Assembly: GCA_964369405.1 (NCBI GenBank)
Contig: CAYJGB010000018.1
Span: 1-35,150, forward strand
Length of the DNA stretch: 35,150 nucleotides
Source: CAYJFG01 sp964369405
GTDB taxonomy: Bacteria; Bacillota; Clostridia; Oscillospirales; Acutalibacteraceae
Direction: 5' to 3'
Shown: in pieces, positions 1 through 7,781 of the stretch
How the letters are laid out: each line of letters begins with the position of its first letter
How positions within the stretch are numbered: the first letter of the stretch is position 1
Notes under the pieces: model-generated
The model's database searches: none
Told to the model about the DNA's origin: nothing
Seen by the model: the letters and a program-made list of their open reading frames with translations, nothing else
Made by a program: the position numbers and the translations under genes

Positions 1-38
1 AAAACCCCAATAAACAAGCACTTTTAAGCCTGTTTAGG

Positions 39-76
39 CAAAAAAATAACTCTGACACGATTGTATCAAAGTTATT
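39..76 (-). terminator. Rho-independent terminator of the AbiE-like module
   Basis: On the minus strand an interrupted stem (AATAACT plus TGA pairing with TCA plus AGTTATT, one mismatch) is followed directly by a run of T residues, the usual form of an intrinsic terminator. It lies about 40 bases past the stop codon of the nucleotidyltransferase gene, as expected for the end of that two-gene operon. Confidence 0.7.
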
Positions 77-114
77 CTCTTTTTATGTAAGGGTGTGACG
101 GTTTTGCTATTGAG

Positions 115-840
115 TTAATTATCTAAATTACTGTTATTTTTCTTTGATTTCAGTGAATTTAGAATATCATCTACATTAGAGTCGTTAGTTACTTTAGGAT
201 AATTTTTATTAAATTCAATAAGCAATTTTTTAGAGTTTATTTCGTCATTTGAAATGTTTTTATAAATTTCTTCAAAATTGGTGTCGTTAAATAAGTTTTC
301 AATAAACTCAGTTGCATCTTTATCTATTTTATTTAAGTCTCCAAATAAATATATTACTGCTTTTTTAATTTTTTCTAATGATATTTCATCGTTTTCTTTT
401 TTATGCTCTAATAATATTCCAACTATATCAGAATAATCATTTTTATATTTTCTACCAGCAACTAATTTCATAGCAATTAAATTTTCAGCAGAAATTGTTC
501 GGATATCTAATATGTTTGAAAATGTTTTGTATGGTATTGATATTTCTACTAGTTTTTCTGAATAAGAAGCAGTGTTTTTGAAATCTGAGTTTAACCAATT
601 GTTTGGCAAATTGAATTTATCACCAACATAGTTAATTGCATCTTTCATTACACTAGAAGCTCTAATTATAGCATCAACATCAGTTGTACTTTCTCTAAAA
701 CCGTAGTTTGATAAAATTGCTGCACCACCAATTAAAATAATTTCAGCACGCATATTTTTACCATTTAATTTTCTAAATTGTTTACCAAGCTCTTTTAAAT
801 AATCATCTAAATTTTCCTTTGTAAATTGATTACTAGACAA
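115..840 (-). CDS. AbiEii/DUF6036-like nucleotidyltransferase (toxin-like)
   Basis: The product resembles the DUF6036/AbiEii branch of the nucleotidyltransferase superfamily, known as toxins of type IV-like toxin-antitoxin and abortive-infection modules. The N-terminal half carries LIGGAAI followed by STTDVDAII, the usual G-x-A ... T-x-D-x-D metal-binding arrangement. A later stretch ending AENLIAMKLVAGRKYKNDYSDI matches the conserved Lys/Asp helix of this family. The frame is open to an ATG at 897, but a TTG at 840 is preferred: GTGAGG lies just upstream and the start then overlaps the stop of the HTH gene by only a few bases. That gives 241 aa. It is probably co-translated with the HTH partner. 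The target (tRNA, protein or nucleotide) cannot be read from sequence. Confidence 0.75.
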   Translation of the reverse strand: MSSNQFTKENLDDYLKELGKQFRKLNGKNMRAEIILIGGAAILSNYGFRESTTDVDAIIRASSVMKDAINYVGDKFNLPNNWLNSDFKNTASYSEKLVEISIPYKTFSNILDIRTISAENLIAMKLVAGRKYKNDYSDIVGILLEHKKENDEISLEKIKKAVIYLFGDLNKIDKDATEFIENLFNDTNFEEIYKNISNDEINSKKLLIEFNKNYPKVTNDSNVDDILNSLKSKKNNSNLDN

Positions 841-1405
841 CGTTTCTAACCTCACTTTCAACAATATTGAATCTGATAAACTCTGGGATAGATTCATTTA
901 GTATACGTAACTTTAATTTTTCATCACTTAATACATTAAACAATGCAATTACACTTGAAGGGAATACAGTTTTTTCTAGTTTCATTTTTCTAACTTCATT
1001 ATACTTATTACATAGTGATACATCATTTATTCTACTTACATAATCTAGCATAGCTAATATATATAAGGATTCTGGATACCATTTTAAATTATAGTATTTT
1101 GTGATTTTATCTTCCTCTAGTGTTTTAATTATAAAATCAATATCACCTAAAATTTTCAATTCGTGACAGACATTACTTCTAAATAGATTAAAATTAATCC
1201 TTGGTTGAAGCGAATCTTTGATTAGTTCTTCCATAGATATTTGAAGTGCATTTGATATTTTGTAAACTGTGTAAGCTGAACATTTTGATAAACTAGTTTT
1301 ACAATTATATAAATCATTTAAAGTAGAATACGGTATTTGAGTAATTTTAGATAAATTATATACAGATATATTTTGTTCATTCATAATTTGATTAAGTAAA
1401 AACAT
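833..1405 (-). CDS. HTH-domain antitoxin-like partner of the nucleotidyltransferase
   Basis: About 190 aa. Residues 1-60 form a Cro/C1-type helix-turn-helix (ISVYNLSKITQIPYSTLNDL), and the remainder is an uncharacterised domain of the kind that accompanies DUF6036 nucleotidyltransferases. The ATG at 1405 is chosen over the upstream GTG at 1414 because GGTAGGTG sits six bases before it. The gene precedes and overlaps the nucleotidyltransferase gene, the order expected for an antitoxin that also represses its own operon. An excellent promoter with a palindrome inside it lies directly upstream. The antitoxin role is inferred from this arrangement, not from an identified antitoxin motif. Confidence 0.72.
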   Translation of the reverse strand: MFLLNQIMNEQNISVYNLSKITQIPYSTLNDLYNCKTSLSKCSAYTVYKISNALQISMEELIKDSLQPRINFNLFRSNVCHELKILGDIDFIIKTLEEDKITKYYNLKWYPESLYILAMLDYVSRINDVSLCNKYNEVRKMKLEKTVFPSSVIALFNVLSDEKLKLRILNESIPEFIRFNIVESEVRNVV

Positions 1406-1428
1406 AATTAACACCTACCTATGTTTAT

Positions 1429-1457
1429 ATTGTATCGGTATACCGTTATATTGTCAA
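1429..1457 (-). promoter_or_regulatory. Sigma-A promoter with palindromic operator in the spacer
   Basis: On the minus strand, TTGACA (1457-1452), a 17-base spacer and TACAAT (1434-1429) form a near-consensus promoter for the HTH/nucleotidyltransferase operon. A perfect 10-bp palindrome, CGGTATACCG (1436-1445), occupies the spacer. A bound regulator there would block RNA polymerase, and the HTH protein encoded just downstream is the obvious candidate. Confidence 0.8.
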
Positions 1458-1527
1458 CAGAAATTTATATTTTATTAAAAAAGATTAATGAAATCAATGT
1501 TGCATTCAAATTTATATTTCTGGTTAG

Positions 1528-1555
1528 TTGATTAATTTTCATAGATATGTATAAT
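1528..1555 (+). promoter_or_regulatory. Promoter of the methyltransferase gene
   Basis: TTGATT (1528-1533), a 16-base spacer and TATAAT (1550-1555) lie about 40 bases upstream of the methyltransferase start. Confidence 0.6.
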
Positions 1556-1593
1556 AAATAAGAAGATAAATAAAATAAATTGGGGTGCAGTAT

Positions 1594-2385
1594 ATGAAAA
1601 ATAATGTTGTTAATTCTTATCAAAATAGTACAGAAGAACTTAGGTTTGATATAAAATCACGAAAAATTGAATTTATTAATACCACACGTATTATAGATGA
1701 ACATATTACAAAAAAATCTAATATATTAGACTGTGCAGCCGGTACAGGAGTGTATGCATTTTATTATGCTGACAGAGGACATAATGTTACTGCTACAGAT
1801 ATAACGCCTCGTCATATTGAAATAATAAGGGAAAACTTAATAACAAAAGATTATAAAATGAAAACAGCTGCTTTAGATGCTACAGATTTATCTGTTTTTG
1901 CAGACAATTCTTTTGATGTAGTATTTAATATGGGACCTTTTTATCACTTGAAAGATAATGAGCAAAGAGAAAAATGTATAAGCGAGTGTTTAAGAGTGTT
2001 AAAACCAAACGGACTTATATTTACAGCTTATATTTCAAGATATTTTATTTTTCAATTTGTAGGATTAGCTAATAGTAATTTTATTGATAAGAAATTATCC
2101 CAACAAATTTTAGATACAGGTATAGTAAATCACGAAGATGAGAAATGTTTTTGGACAGATACATACTACACAACAATTGAAGAAATGGAAAGTTTATATA
2201 AAGATTATAATGTAGAAATAGTAGACCACTTTGCACAAGATGGCATTACACCTTACTTCAAAGATAAGATTGAAGATTTTACAGAAGAACAATTTGATAT
2301 TTGGTGTGACAACCACTATAGAATATGTAGAGAAAAATCTCAACTAGGAGCATCAAACCATATTATAATTGTAGGAAAAAAGTAA
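1594..2385 (+). CDS. Class I SAM-dependent methyltransferase
   Basis: The product (263 aa) has a complete Rossmann-type SAM-binding core: motif I ILDCAAGTGVYAFYYADRGH, the acidic end of strand 2 in VTATDITPRH, a motif II-like ALDATDLSVF, and motif IV/post-I DVVFNMGPFYHL, followed by LRVLKPNGLIFTAYI. It belongs to the UbiE/Methyltransf_11-like group of small-molecule methyltransferases; the substrate is not predictable. The ATG at 1594 is preferred to the GTG at 1585 because TGGGGTG gives a well-spaced ribosome binding site. It has its own promoter and stands alone on the plus strand between two toxin-antitoxin-like modules. Confidence 0.85.
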   Translation: MKNNVVNSYQNSTEELRFDIKSRKIEFINTTRIIDEHITKKSNILDCAAGTGVYAFYYADRGHNVTATDITPRHIEIIRENLITKDYKMKTAALDATDLSVFADNSFDVVFNMGPFYHLKDNEQREKCISECLRVLKPNGLIFTAYISRYFIFQFVGLANSNFIDKKLSQQILDTGIVNHEDEKCFWTDTYYTTIEEMESLYKDYNVEIVDHFAQDGITPYFKDKIEDFTEEQFDIWCDNHYRICREKSQLGASNHIIIVGKK

Positions 2386-2421
2386 TTTTTAATTTTTTAA
2401 CCTACAAATTATAAATATTAA

Positions 2422-2450
2422 TTGAATTATAGGTTATCATATGATATAAT
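2422..2450 (+). promoter_or_regulatory. Promoter of the Fic module, overlapping an inverted repeat
   Basis: TTGAAT (2422-2427), a 17-base spacer and TATAAT (2445-2450) precede the antitoxin-like gene. An imperfect inverted repeat with arms AACCTA (2399-2404) and TAGGTT (2430-2435) straddles the -35 and reaches the spacer. It lacks a T-tract, so it looks more like an operator than a terminator. Confidence 0.65.
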
Positions 2451-2478
2451 GTAAATATTAAATGATGGAGGAGATTAT

Positions 2479-3012
2479 ATGATAAACACAATTTTGATTG
2501 AGTATAAAACTTTACTTGAAAAAATATACGATATACAATTGTCATTAGATTCATTACCTCGTGGATATATATCAAAGAAAACAATTAAAGGAAAAGAATA
2601 TTATTATTTACAAAACAGAGAAAATGGAAAAATCACTAGCAAGTATATAAAAAAAGAAAATGTTAATAAGATATGTGAACAGCTTGAACAAGTTAAGCAA
2701 TATAATAAAGAACTTCCAACATTAAAAACTAGATTGTTAGAGATAGAACATGGAATAAAGCTAATTGATAAAAATACCAGCAGAGAAATTATTGTTTTAA
2801 AGCTATCTTATAATATGGATTTTTTAAATAAAGAGCAAAAAGATAATAGTATTATGTTTGCCAATGCTATGAACTCTATCGAGGGTATATATGTAAGCGA
2901 AGTTACACAAGGTAAAGTAGATGATTGGAAATATGGAAGAAAAACTTTTAACCAAATATTCAATGAAACTCTAAATATGTATGGATTTACCACGGAGGTA
3001 AACAATGCGTGA
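2479..3012 (+). CDS. Putative Fic antitoxin with VbhA-like C-terminal segment
   Basis: A 177-aa protein with a strong GGAGG ribosome binding site. The first 100 residues are predicted helical or coiled-coil and not recognised. The C-terminal region (about residues 130-170, AMNSIEGIYVSEVTQGKVDDW then a tyrosine) resembles the VbhA-type antitoxin helix that blocks Fic active sites with a Glu. The usual inhibitory motif is S/T-x-x-x-E-G/N; here E-G is present but the nearest Ser is two, not four, residues before the Glu. Its stop overlaps the fic start (ATGCGTGA), so the two are translationally coupled. Co-transcription with a class I-type Fic protein lacking its own inhibitory helix supports an antitoxin role. 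Confidence 0.65.
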   Translation: MINTILIEYKTLLEKIYDIQLSLDSLPRGYISKKTIKGKEYYYLQNRENGKITSKYIKKENVNKICEQLEQVKQYNKELPTLKTRLLEIEHGIKLIDKNTSREIIVLKLSYNMDFLNKEQKDNSIMFANAMNSIEGIYVSEVTQGKVDDWKYGRKTFNQIFNETLNMYGFTTEVNNA

Positions 3013-3715
3013 CCCTTATTTATACGAAGAAATTAATGTATTAAAAAATCTTGCAAATATAAAAGATAGAACATTGCTTGCCAAAGCTGAGGCAGATATA
3101 ACAAACTTAGCAATGCTTGCAATTTACAATCAAAAATACGATAAGTTTGAGGTAAGTACGCTTTTAGATATTCATAATATAATTTTTGGGCAAATTTACG
3201 ATTGGGCTGGAGAATTTCGCACAATTCAGATAGTGAAGTATGAAGATGTATTAGGTGGAGATACGGTTAGATACACATCACCAAATAATATAAAAAAAGA
3301 ACTTACAAGCGCAATGAAAGAAATATCAAAACTTAAAATGAGTAAAGATGATAATAGAGAAGTAGTTTTCAAGCTTGTAAGGATTATAGCAAATATTTGG
3401 CAAATACATCCATTTAGAGAAGGAAACACTAGGGCAATAATTGTATTTGCAGTGCTTTTTGCAAAATCACTTGGATTTACTGTTAAACACGAATTATTAA
3501 AGACTCACTCAGCTTATGTAAGAAATTCATTAGTATGGGCATCTCAAGGGATATATTCTAAGTATGAATATCTTGAAAAAATCTTTTATGATTCAATTTT
3601 AGATGATTCTATAAATAGTGAACATATTAAGACACGTAATGAAAATTACGATATGATTGGAGAATACAAGATTAACCAGTATGTTGAAAGACCACATGAA
3701 TATATAGAAGAATAA
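3005..3715 (+). CDS. fic: Fic-domain protein (AMPylase-type toxin)
   Basis: A 236-aa protein with the Fic fold. Residues 62-75 (GQIYDWAGEFRTIQ) match the conserved flap region, and residues 135-143 (HPFREGNTR) form the catalytic loop with His135. Most Fic proteins transfer AMP to a hydroxyl of a target protein. The loop is the HPFREGNTR variant, common in Clostridia; the canonical Gly before Arg is Thr, and the second Arg of the long motif is replaced by hydrophobic residues. The ATG follows GGAGG and overlaps the antitoxin stop by 8 bases. No inhibitory S-x-x-x-E-G motif is visible within the protein itself, so control must come from the partner. Confidence 0.85.
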   Translation: MRDPYLYEEINVLKNLANIKDRTLLAKAEADITNLAMLAIYNQKYDKFEVSTLLDIHNIIFGQIYDWAGEFRTIQIVKYEDVLGGDTVRYTSPNNIKKELTSAMKEISKLKMSKDDNREVVFKLVRIIANIWQIHPFREGNTRAIIVFAVLFAKSLGFTVKHELLKTHSAYVRNSLVWASQGIYSKYEYLEKIFYDSILDDSINSEHIKTRNENYDMIGEYKINQYVERPHEYIEE

Positions 3716-3815
3716 TAAAATTGTATTAAAGTTTTATCGTTGCTTTTGCAAAGGAGTTTGATTACAAACTTTTAGTAAGAGATAAATATTGTAACTCTAG
3801 TAATACACAATAAAC

Positions 3816-3855
3816 AAACCTGTGCCTAACTTATAAAGTATGGCACAGGTTTTTA
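3816..3855. terminator. Bidirectional terminator between two Fic loci
   Basis: An 11-bp perfect stem (AAACCTGTGCC, 3816-3826, with its complement at 3842-3852) has a 15-base loop and T-rich sequence on the plus side. It separates the convergent Fic genes and could terminate both transcripts. Confidence 0.8.
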
Positions 3856-3882
3856 GTTAAATATGATTGTATATACTGGAGT

Positions 3883-4776
3883 TTATTGCTCTAAGATATT
3901 TAGATACATATCTAGTCTTTCAATTAAATATTTTGCAAACATCATTTCCATGGGTTTTAAATTGTTGTTGGAATGATATTCATCAAATGCATTATAATAA
4001 CTTAGTCTATCTGTAAATTTAATATCAATTGGTGGAAATCCAGCTTTCATAAGTTCTAGATTTACAAGTAATCTTCCAGTTCTTCCGTTACCGTCTATAA
4101 ATGGGTGAATTGATTCAAATTCTATATGAAATCTTGCTAATTTTCTTGCAATAAATTCTTCACTTTTTTGATATTCTAAGAGCAGTTGTTCTAGCTTAGG
4201 TTCAATTAAATAAGGCTGTAATGGCTCATGCTTAGCGCCCATAATCATTACTGGAACTTTTCTGTACACGCCTCTATCTTCCTTTTTGTCTGCTAAAATT
4301 AAATAATGAATTTGTTTTATTATACTTTGCGTAAGAGAAATATTATCTTTTACGAGTTCCGCAATAAATTCAAAAGCTTCTTTATGTGAAACTGCCTCTA
4401 TATGCTCTTTTAAAGATTTTCTATCGATTGTTAATCCTCTTAGCACCATATCAGTTTCTCTTAAAGTTAAAGTGTTACCCTCTATTGCATTAGAATTGTA
4501 AGTATACTCAACTATAAACTGCTGTGAAAGTCGCTCAGTTTCACCTTGAGTTAGTGGTCTTCTTTTATCAAGTTCAGCTTTTTTATTAATTATTAAATCA
4601 AACAAATTATCATTAGATTTATATCTTGAATCTACAGGTTTTGAAGCGTTTTTTGGAATTTGCCACTCTTTACCTTTTTTAAAAGCACCAGTAACTTTAC
4701 CTTCAGCACATAGAGTTCTCACTCGTCTGTCTGATATTTCCCATATTTTAGAAGCCTCTTTAACAGACATATACAT
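3883..4776 (-). CDS. fic: Self-inhibited Fic protein with N-terminal HTH
   Basis: A 297-aa protein. Residues 1-50 form a MerR/excisionase-like HTH (MSVKEASKIWEISDRRVRTL). Residues 95-100 (SNAIEG) are the class II inhibitory motif with Ser95 and Glu99. Residues 224-235 (HPFIDGNGRTGR) are a fully canonical Fic catalytic loop. The known reaction is AMP transfer to target proteins, held off by the N-terminal Glu until released. The ATG at 4776 follows AGGAG, while the upstream in-frame ATG at 4806 lies in the promoter region. The HTH domain and repeated sequence elements in the promoter suggest autoregulation. It is convergent with the first fic gene but unlike it in architecture. Confidence 0.87.
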   Translation of the reverse strand: MYMSVKEASKIWEISDRRVRTLCAEGKVTGAFKKGKEWQIPKNASKPVDSRYKSNDNLFDLIINKKAELDKRRPLTQGETERLSQQFIVEYTYNSNAIEGNTLTLRETDMVLRGLTIDRKSLKEHIEAVSHKEAFEFIAELVKDNISLTQSIIKQIHYLILADKKEDRGVYRKVPVMIMGAKHEPLQPYLIEPKLEQLLLEYQKSEEFIARKLARFHIEFESIHPFIDGNGRTGRLLVNLELMKAGFPPIDIKFTDRLSYYNAFDEYHSNNNLKPMEMMFAKYLIERLDMYLNILEQ

Positions 4777-4801
4777 AATTATCACTCCTATCTTGATAAT
4801 T

Positions 4802-4867
4802 AGCATACCATATTATCGGAACAATATCAATTGTAATGGAATAATATTTGTGGGTTTTCGGAATAAT
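4802..4867 (-). promoter_or_regulatory. Promoter with three repeated operator-like elements
   Basis: On the minus strand TTGATA (4830-4825), a 17-base spacer and TATGCT (4807-4802) form a promoter for the HTH-Fic gene. Three copies of GGAAYAAT (plus strand 4818-4825, 4838-4845, 4860-4867) are spaced 20 and 22 bases apart, about two helical turns, with the first overlapping the promoter spacer and -35. They look like binding sites for the HTH of the adjacent protein. Confidence 0.6.
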
Positions 4868-5024
4868 GCAAAATTTTATATCACCAATTATAAAGTTCAA
4901 AAATTATATCATAGGAAAAAAGTTAAATCTAATGTATAATAGATAATATAAATTGTAATAGTGAGGTGATACTGAGTTTAATAACAAAGACAGTCACTTG
5001 AAAAAATTTAAGGAGGAACATTTA

Positions 5025-5348
5025 ATGATTGGAAAACAAGTTACAGTTACAGTAGATAGACAGTTAGGTAGCACACACCCTAAATATAAAGATATGGTAT
5101 ACCCAGTTAATTATGGATATATAAAAGGTATAATTGCACCAGATGGGGAAGAACAAGATGCATATATTTTAGGTGAAGATAAACCAGTAGAAAGTTTTAC
5201 AGGAATAGTGATAGCTATAATTCATCGTAAAAATGATATTGAAGAAAAGTGGGTAGTTGCTTCAAAGCAGTCTAATTACAGTAAAAGAGATATTGAAAAA
5301 GCAACATATTTTACTGAAAAGTACTTTGATATCGAGATTGAAATGTAA
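5025..5348 (+). CDS. Short inorganic pyrophosphatase-like protein
   Basis: A 107-aa protein resembling the small type of soluble inorganic pyrophosphatase (Ppa fold) found in Clostridia. YPVNYGYIKGI followed by PDGEEQDAYILG matches the family's Y-x-x-N-Y-G and DG-x-x-x-D-x-x-x-L signatures, in which Asp and Glu side chains bind the metals. It is shorter than the usual 170-aa enzyme, so it may have a narrower role or substrate. The ATG at 5025 is set by AGGAGG nine bases upstream; the open frame begins earlier but has no ribosome site there. A TATAAT at 4935-4940 is a possible -10. Confidence 0.75.
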   Translation: MIGKQVTVTVDRQLGSTHPKYKDMVYPVNYGYIKGIIAPDGEEQDAYILGEDKPVESFTGIVIAIIHRKNDIEEKWVVASKQSNYSKRDIEKATYFTEKYFDIEIEM

Positions 5349-5443
5349 GTTTGGTGTTGAACCTTATTAGCAGCTGATTAGTTATAGCATATTTATTGTC
5401 GTTCCTATATTAAGTTTTTTGCAAATCAATCGCAGAACACCTA

Positions 5444-5795
5444 CAATTCCCAACACCCCTAAGTTAATATAATTTTATCATATTAGACAAACACCGTAAC
5501 CGGTATCGATTTAACAAGTGTAAATAAATATTAGGTATCAATCGTTTTATTTGTTTTTCTAAAACTTGGATTTCTAAATTGCTACACAATACATTAGATA
5601 TAACATTACTCCGTTTCTTGTTGATTTTGCTTTTTTAGATTTTGAATTTTTGATAGGTCTTAAGTTTTTAGTTGCAGTTTTGTTACTTTGATTAGTTTCA
5701 TTAACTCCATTAACTTCTGTAACACTTGGTTCTTCTTTTTTAGACTTACTTCTACTTCGTAAACTCTTGAGGCACTTAACTGCATTTTTTGTTCG
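5444..5795 (-). pseudogene. Decayed 3' end of a recombinase-accessory gene
   Basis: This stretch is a close but degenerate copy of the end of the gene at 9216-9932. Matching sequence begins in the noncoding flank (AATTCC, then CACCC), runs through the C-terminal coding part, skips about 130 bases corresponding to roughly 9370-9500, then resumes through the Lys/Ser-rich linker (translated fragment EVNGVNETNQSNKTATKNL). The remaining frame has stops and no start. It is most simply a scar of an earlier related element or of a duplication at the element end. Confidence 0.8.
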
Positions 5796-6077
5796 CCTTT
5801 TTTATTCATTTTATCACCGTCGTTGACATTCTAAAATGGGTACAAAAAAAGGGATCTCCGAAGAAATACCTTGTCATTAGATTTATTTTATTCGTATTTT
5901 TGAACTAAGTTTTGTAACAGAGGGTATGCTCATAACTTACCGATTTATAATCTTATATCATCCTTTTTCATTAACAGTCATAACATAATCCATATAAAAC
6001 CTACCTCCACTTAATATATAAACTTTATTGATCTAATTTCTATTATATATTACACAAGGTATTGCTCATAATAAAAG
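5796..6077. other. Noncoding stretch without recognisable features
   Basis: No convincing open frame, hairpin-plus-T-tract or repeat is visible between the recombinase relic and the GNAT gene. Confidence 0.5.
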
Positions 6078-6518
6078 TTACGTATCTATTCTTTTTAAAT
6101 CAGAAATCGCTTTATTGCGGTAAACTAAATCAGTTCTACTGTCAAAACCTTGCTTTTCCCAAAAAGCATTACCTTTTTTATTTTTTTCGAAAACCACAAG
6201 AAACACCTTGCTAATTCCTTCATCTTTTAGAGAGTTCATTGCTGCATCTAGTAATTTTTCTCCAACACCTTTTCTCTGTTCTTCTTGAACTACAGCTGTA
6301 TGATAAATTACACCTCTTCGTCCATCGTGACCTGCTATAATTACACCGATTATGCAATTTCCATTTTCTGCAACGAAACATGTATTAGGATTCCTTAGTA
6401 AGTATTTGTTTATACCATCTTTCGAATCATCAATATCATTCAGTCCCATTCCAGGTGTGTTTATCCATAATTTATAGACACTATCATAATCATTAATCGT
6501 CATTTTTCTTATCTTCAT
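6078..6518 (-). CDS. GNAT-family N-acetyltransferase
   Basis: A 146-aa single-domain GNAT protein. GHDGRRGVIYHTAVVQEEQRKGVGEKLL spans strand 4 and the acetyl-CoA pyrophosphate loop, with Q/R-x-x-G-x-G/A at residues 81-86 (QRKGVG). The C-terminal NKKGNAFWEKQGF is the conserved motif B region. It should transfer an acetyl group from acetyl-CoA to an amine; the substrate cannot be deduced. It stands alone on the minus strand between two degenerate regions, so it may itself have been carried in. Confidence 0.88.
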   Translation of the reverse strand: MKIRKMTINDYDSVYKLWINTPGMGLNDIDDSKDGINKYLLRNPNTCFVAENGNCIIGVIIAGHDGRRGVIYHTAVVQEEQRKGVGEKLLDAAMNSLKDEGISKVFLVVFEKNKKGNAFWEKQGFDSRTDLVYRNKAISDLKRIDT

Positions 6519-6814
6519 AAGTACATCCTCATTATATAAATTAGACTATATATCAGCCTTTTATTTCTTATTACGAGATTAGTAAGATAATCTCTGTATA
6601 AGCAAATTATACTACAAAAACCTTAAAAATTCAATGTTGTATGAACATATATTTTGATTTATCTCTTAAAACTAGAAAACACATCATAACCATAAAATCC
6701 CCCTATCATCATAAACGCTAGCTCCATTTTCGTTACTACATTTTATTGCTCTATCAAGTGTTATAATAGTGGCTATTGCTCCATAATTTTATGCCTTACG
6801 GTGTATCATTGTTT

Positions 6815-6946
6815 TTATGCACCGTAACAACACTTAAAACTTATAATTTGTATAGGTGCTTTTAATTTGTGGCAATTATCAATTACAAACTTTGTACATC
6901 TTGATTTTCCATCCCAAAATGCTAAAACAATATCAGCATATACATC
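6815..6946 (-). pseudogene. C-terminal relic of a SLOG/DUF2493-like protein
   Basis: The minus strand translates in one frame to DVYADIVLAFWDGKSRCTK followed by a short hydrophobic strand and a stop at 6815. The LAFWDGKSR-x-T pattern is typical of the nucleotide-binding SLOG (DUF2493, YspA-like) fold. Upstream the frame is broken and no start or ribosome site is evident. The rest of 6519-7000 shows nothing recognisable. Confidence 0.45.
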
Positions 6947-7038
6947 TTATATCAACATCTTGTTCTAGCAACAAAGTTATAAATGAGTGCTGTAAGTGGA
7001 TTTGAAAATAGGAGGTAGAAAAAACCATTAAAATAGTG

Positions 7039-7069
7039 TATAATATATAAAGAGAAAGCCTAGAGGAGG
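7039..7069 (+). promoter_or_regulatory. -10 element and ribosome site of the membrane-protein operon
   Basis: TATAAT at 7039-7044 is preceded by only a weak -35. GAGGAGG at about 7062-7069 is a very strong ribosome binding site for the 42-aa open frame that follows. Confidence 0.5.
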
Positions 7070-7076
7070 TTTTTAA

Positions 7077-7205
7077 ATGTCAAATGAAATAGAAATTTTG
7101 TCTGCAATAACTATTGGTAGTGATTATATTAGAAGTGATAATAGTGAAGAAAAGCTAAATAAAGCAAAAGAAGACTTTATGAGTTTTTTTTATGAAGGAG
7201 TATAA
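7077..7205 (+). CDS. 42-aa protein of unknown function
   Basis: ATG at 7077 follows GAGGAGG and encodes 42 residues beginning MSNEIEILSAITIGSDY and ending in YEGV. It is acidic, with no signal peptide, no Cys and no double-glycine leader site. Its stop lies 5 bases before the TTG start of the next gene, and the next gene's GAAGGAG site lies inside its last codons, so the two should be coupled. It could be a regulator or peptide partner of the membrane proteins; no function is assigned. Confidence 0.6.
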   Translation: MSNEIEILSAITIGSDYIRSDNSEEKLNKAKEDFMSFFYEGV

Positions 7206-7210
7206 TAAAA

Positions 7211-7780
7211 TTGGTTAAAAAAAGATTAATATTAATATTTATTTCAATAATTTTGTTGACATTATGTTTTCTTAGTTTTTATTTTTTCAATAATAATAAT
7301 TCTTTTGTTGATGCGTATAATAATGGTAACTTAGAAAAACAAATCGAATATGCATTTAAAGAAAATTTATTTAATAATGAAAATTTTATAGACAACAAAT
7401 CATTTTTAATTGATCCTGAGAATAATACGGAACTTGTTTTTATAAATAGTAAAGATTACTATGCATGTATTACAATAAATTATGTTTTACAAAATAGTGA
7501 CATAAATGAATTAGAAATGTATATTTATTCCGATAAGTTAAAAATAAATGTTTCTCCAATAAAATCTAATGAAAACTTTAATTATTGGGCATTTACAGAT
7601 TTGAAATTTGAACCAATATTTCAAAATAATAATGACATTAGTAATGATATATATTTAAATAAGATTTATAATGAATGCGAAATAACAAAAAAATATTTAA
7701 ATTCCTTATATGATAAATTTGAAATGTTTTCTGAAAAGAAAATGACATCAATATACAATCAACTTAAAGGATTATTGTAA
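7211..7780 (+). CDS. Membrane-anchored extracytoplasmic protein, unknown function
   Basis: A 189-aa protein with one N-terminal hydrophobic segment (residues 5-26) preceded by KKR, then about 160 residues of Asn-rich soluble sequence, so the bulk should lie outside the cell. There is no convincing lipobox; the Cys in the segment lacks the small residue before it. A TTG start is used, with GAAGGAG ten bases upstream. It is followed after one base by the polytopic protein gene. I do not recognise the family. Confidence 0.65.
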   Translation: MVKKRLILIFISIILLTLCFLSFYFFNNNNSFVDAYNNGNLEKQIEYAFKENLFNNENFIDNKSFLIDPENNTELVFINSKDYYACITINYVLQNSDINELEMYIYSDKLKINVSPIKSNENFNYWAFTDLKFEPIFQNNNDISNDIYLNKIYNECEITKKYLNSLYDKFEMFSEKKMTSIYNQLKGLL

Positions 7781-7781
7781 A

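Noticed and set aside
57..70. 14-bp sequence ACGATTGTATCAAA repeated at 30407-30420, as a possible att pair
   Set aside because: One chance 14-bp match is expected in 35 kb of AT-rich DNA; the first copy lies in a terminator loop and the second in the hsdM relic.
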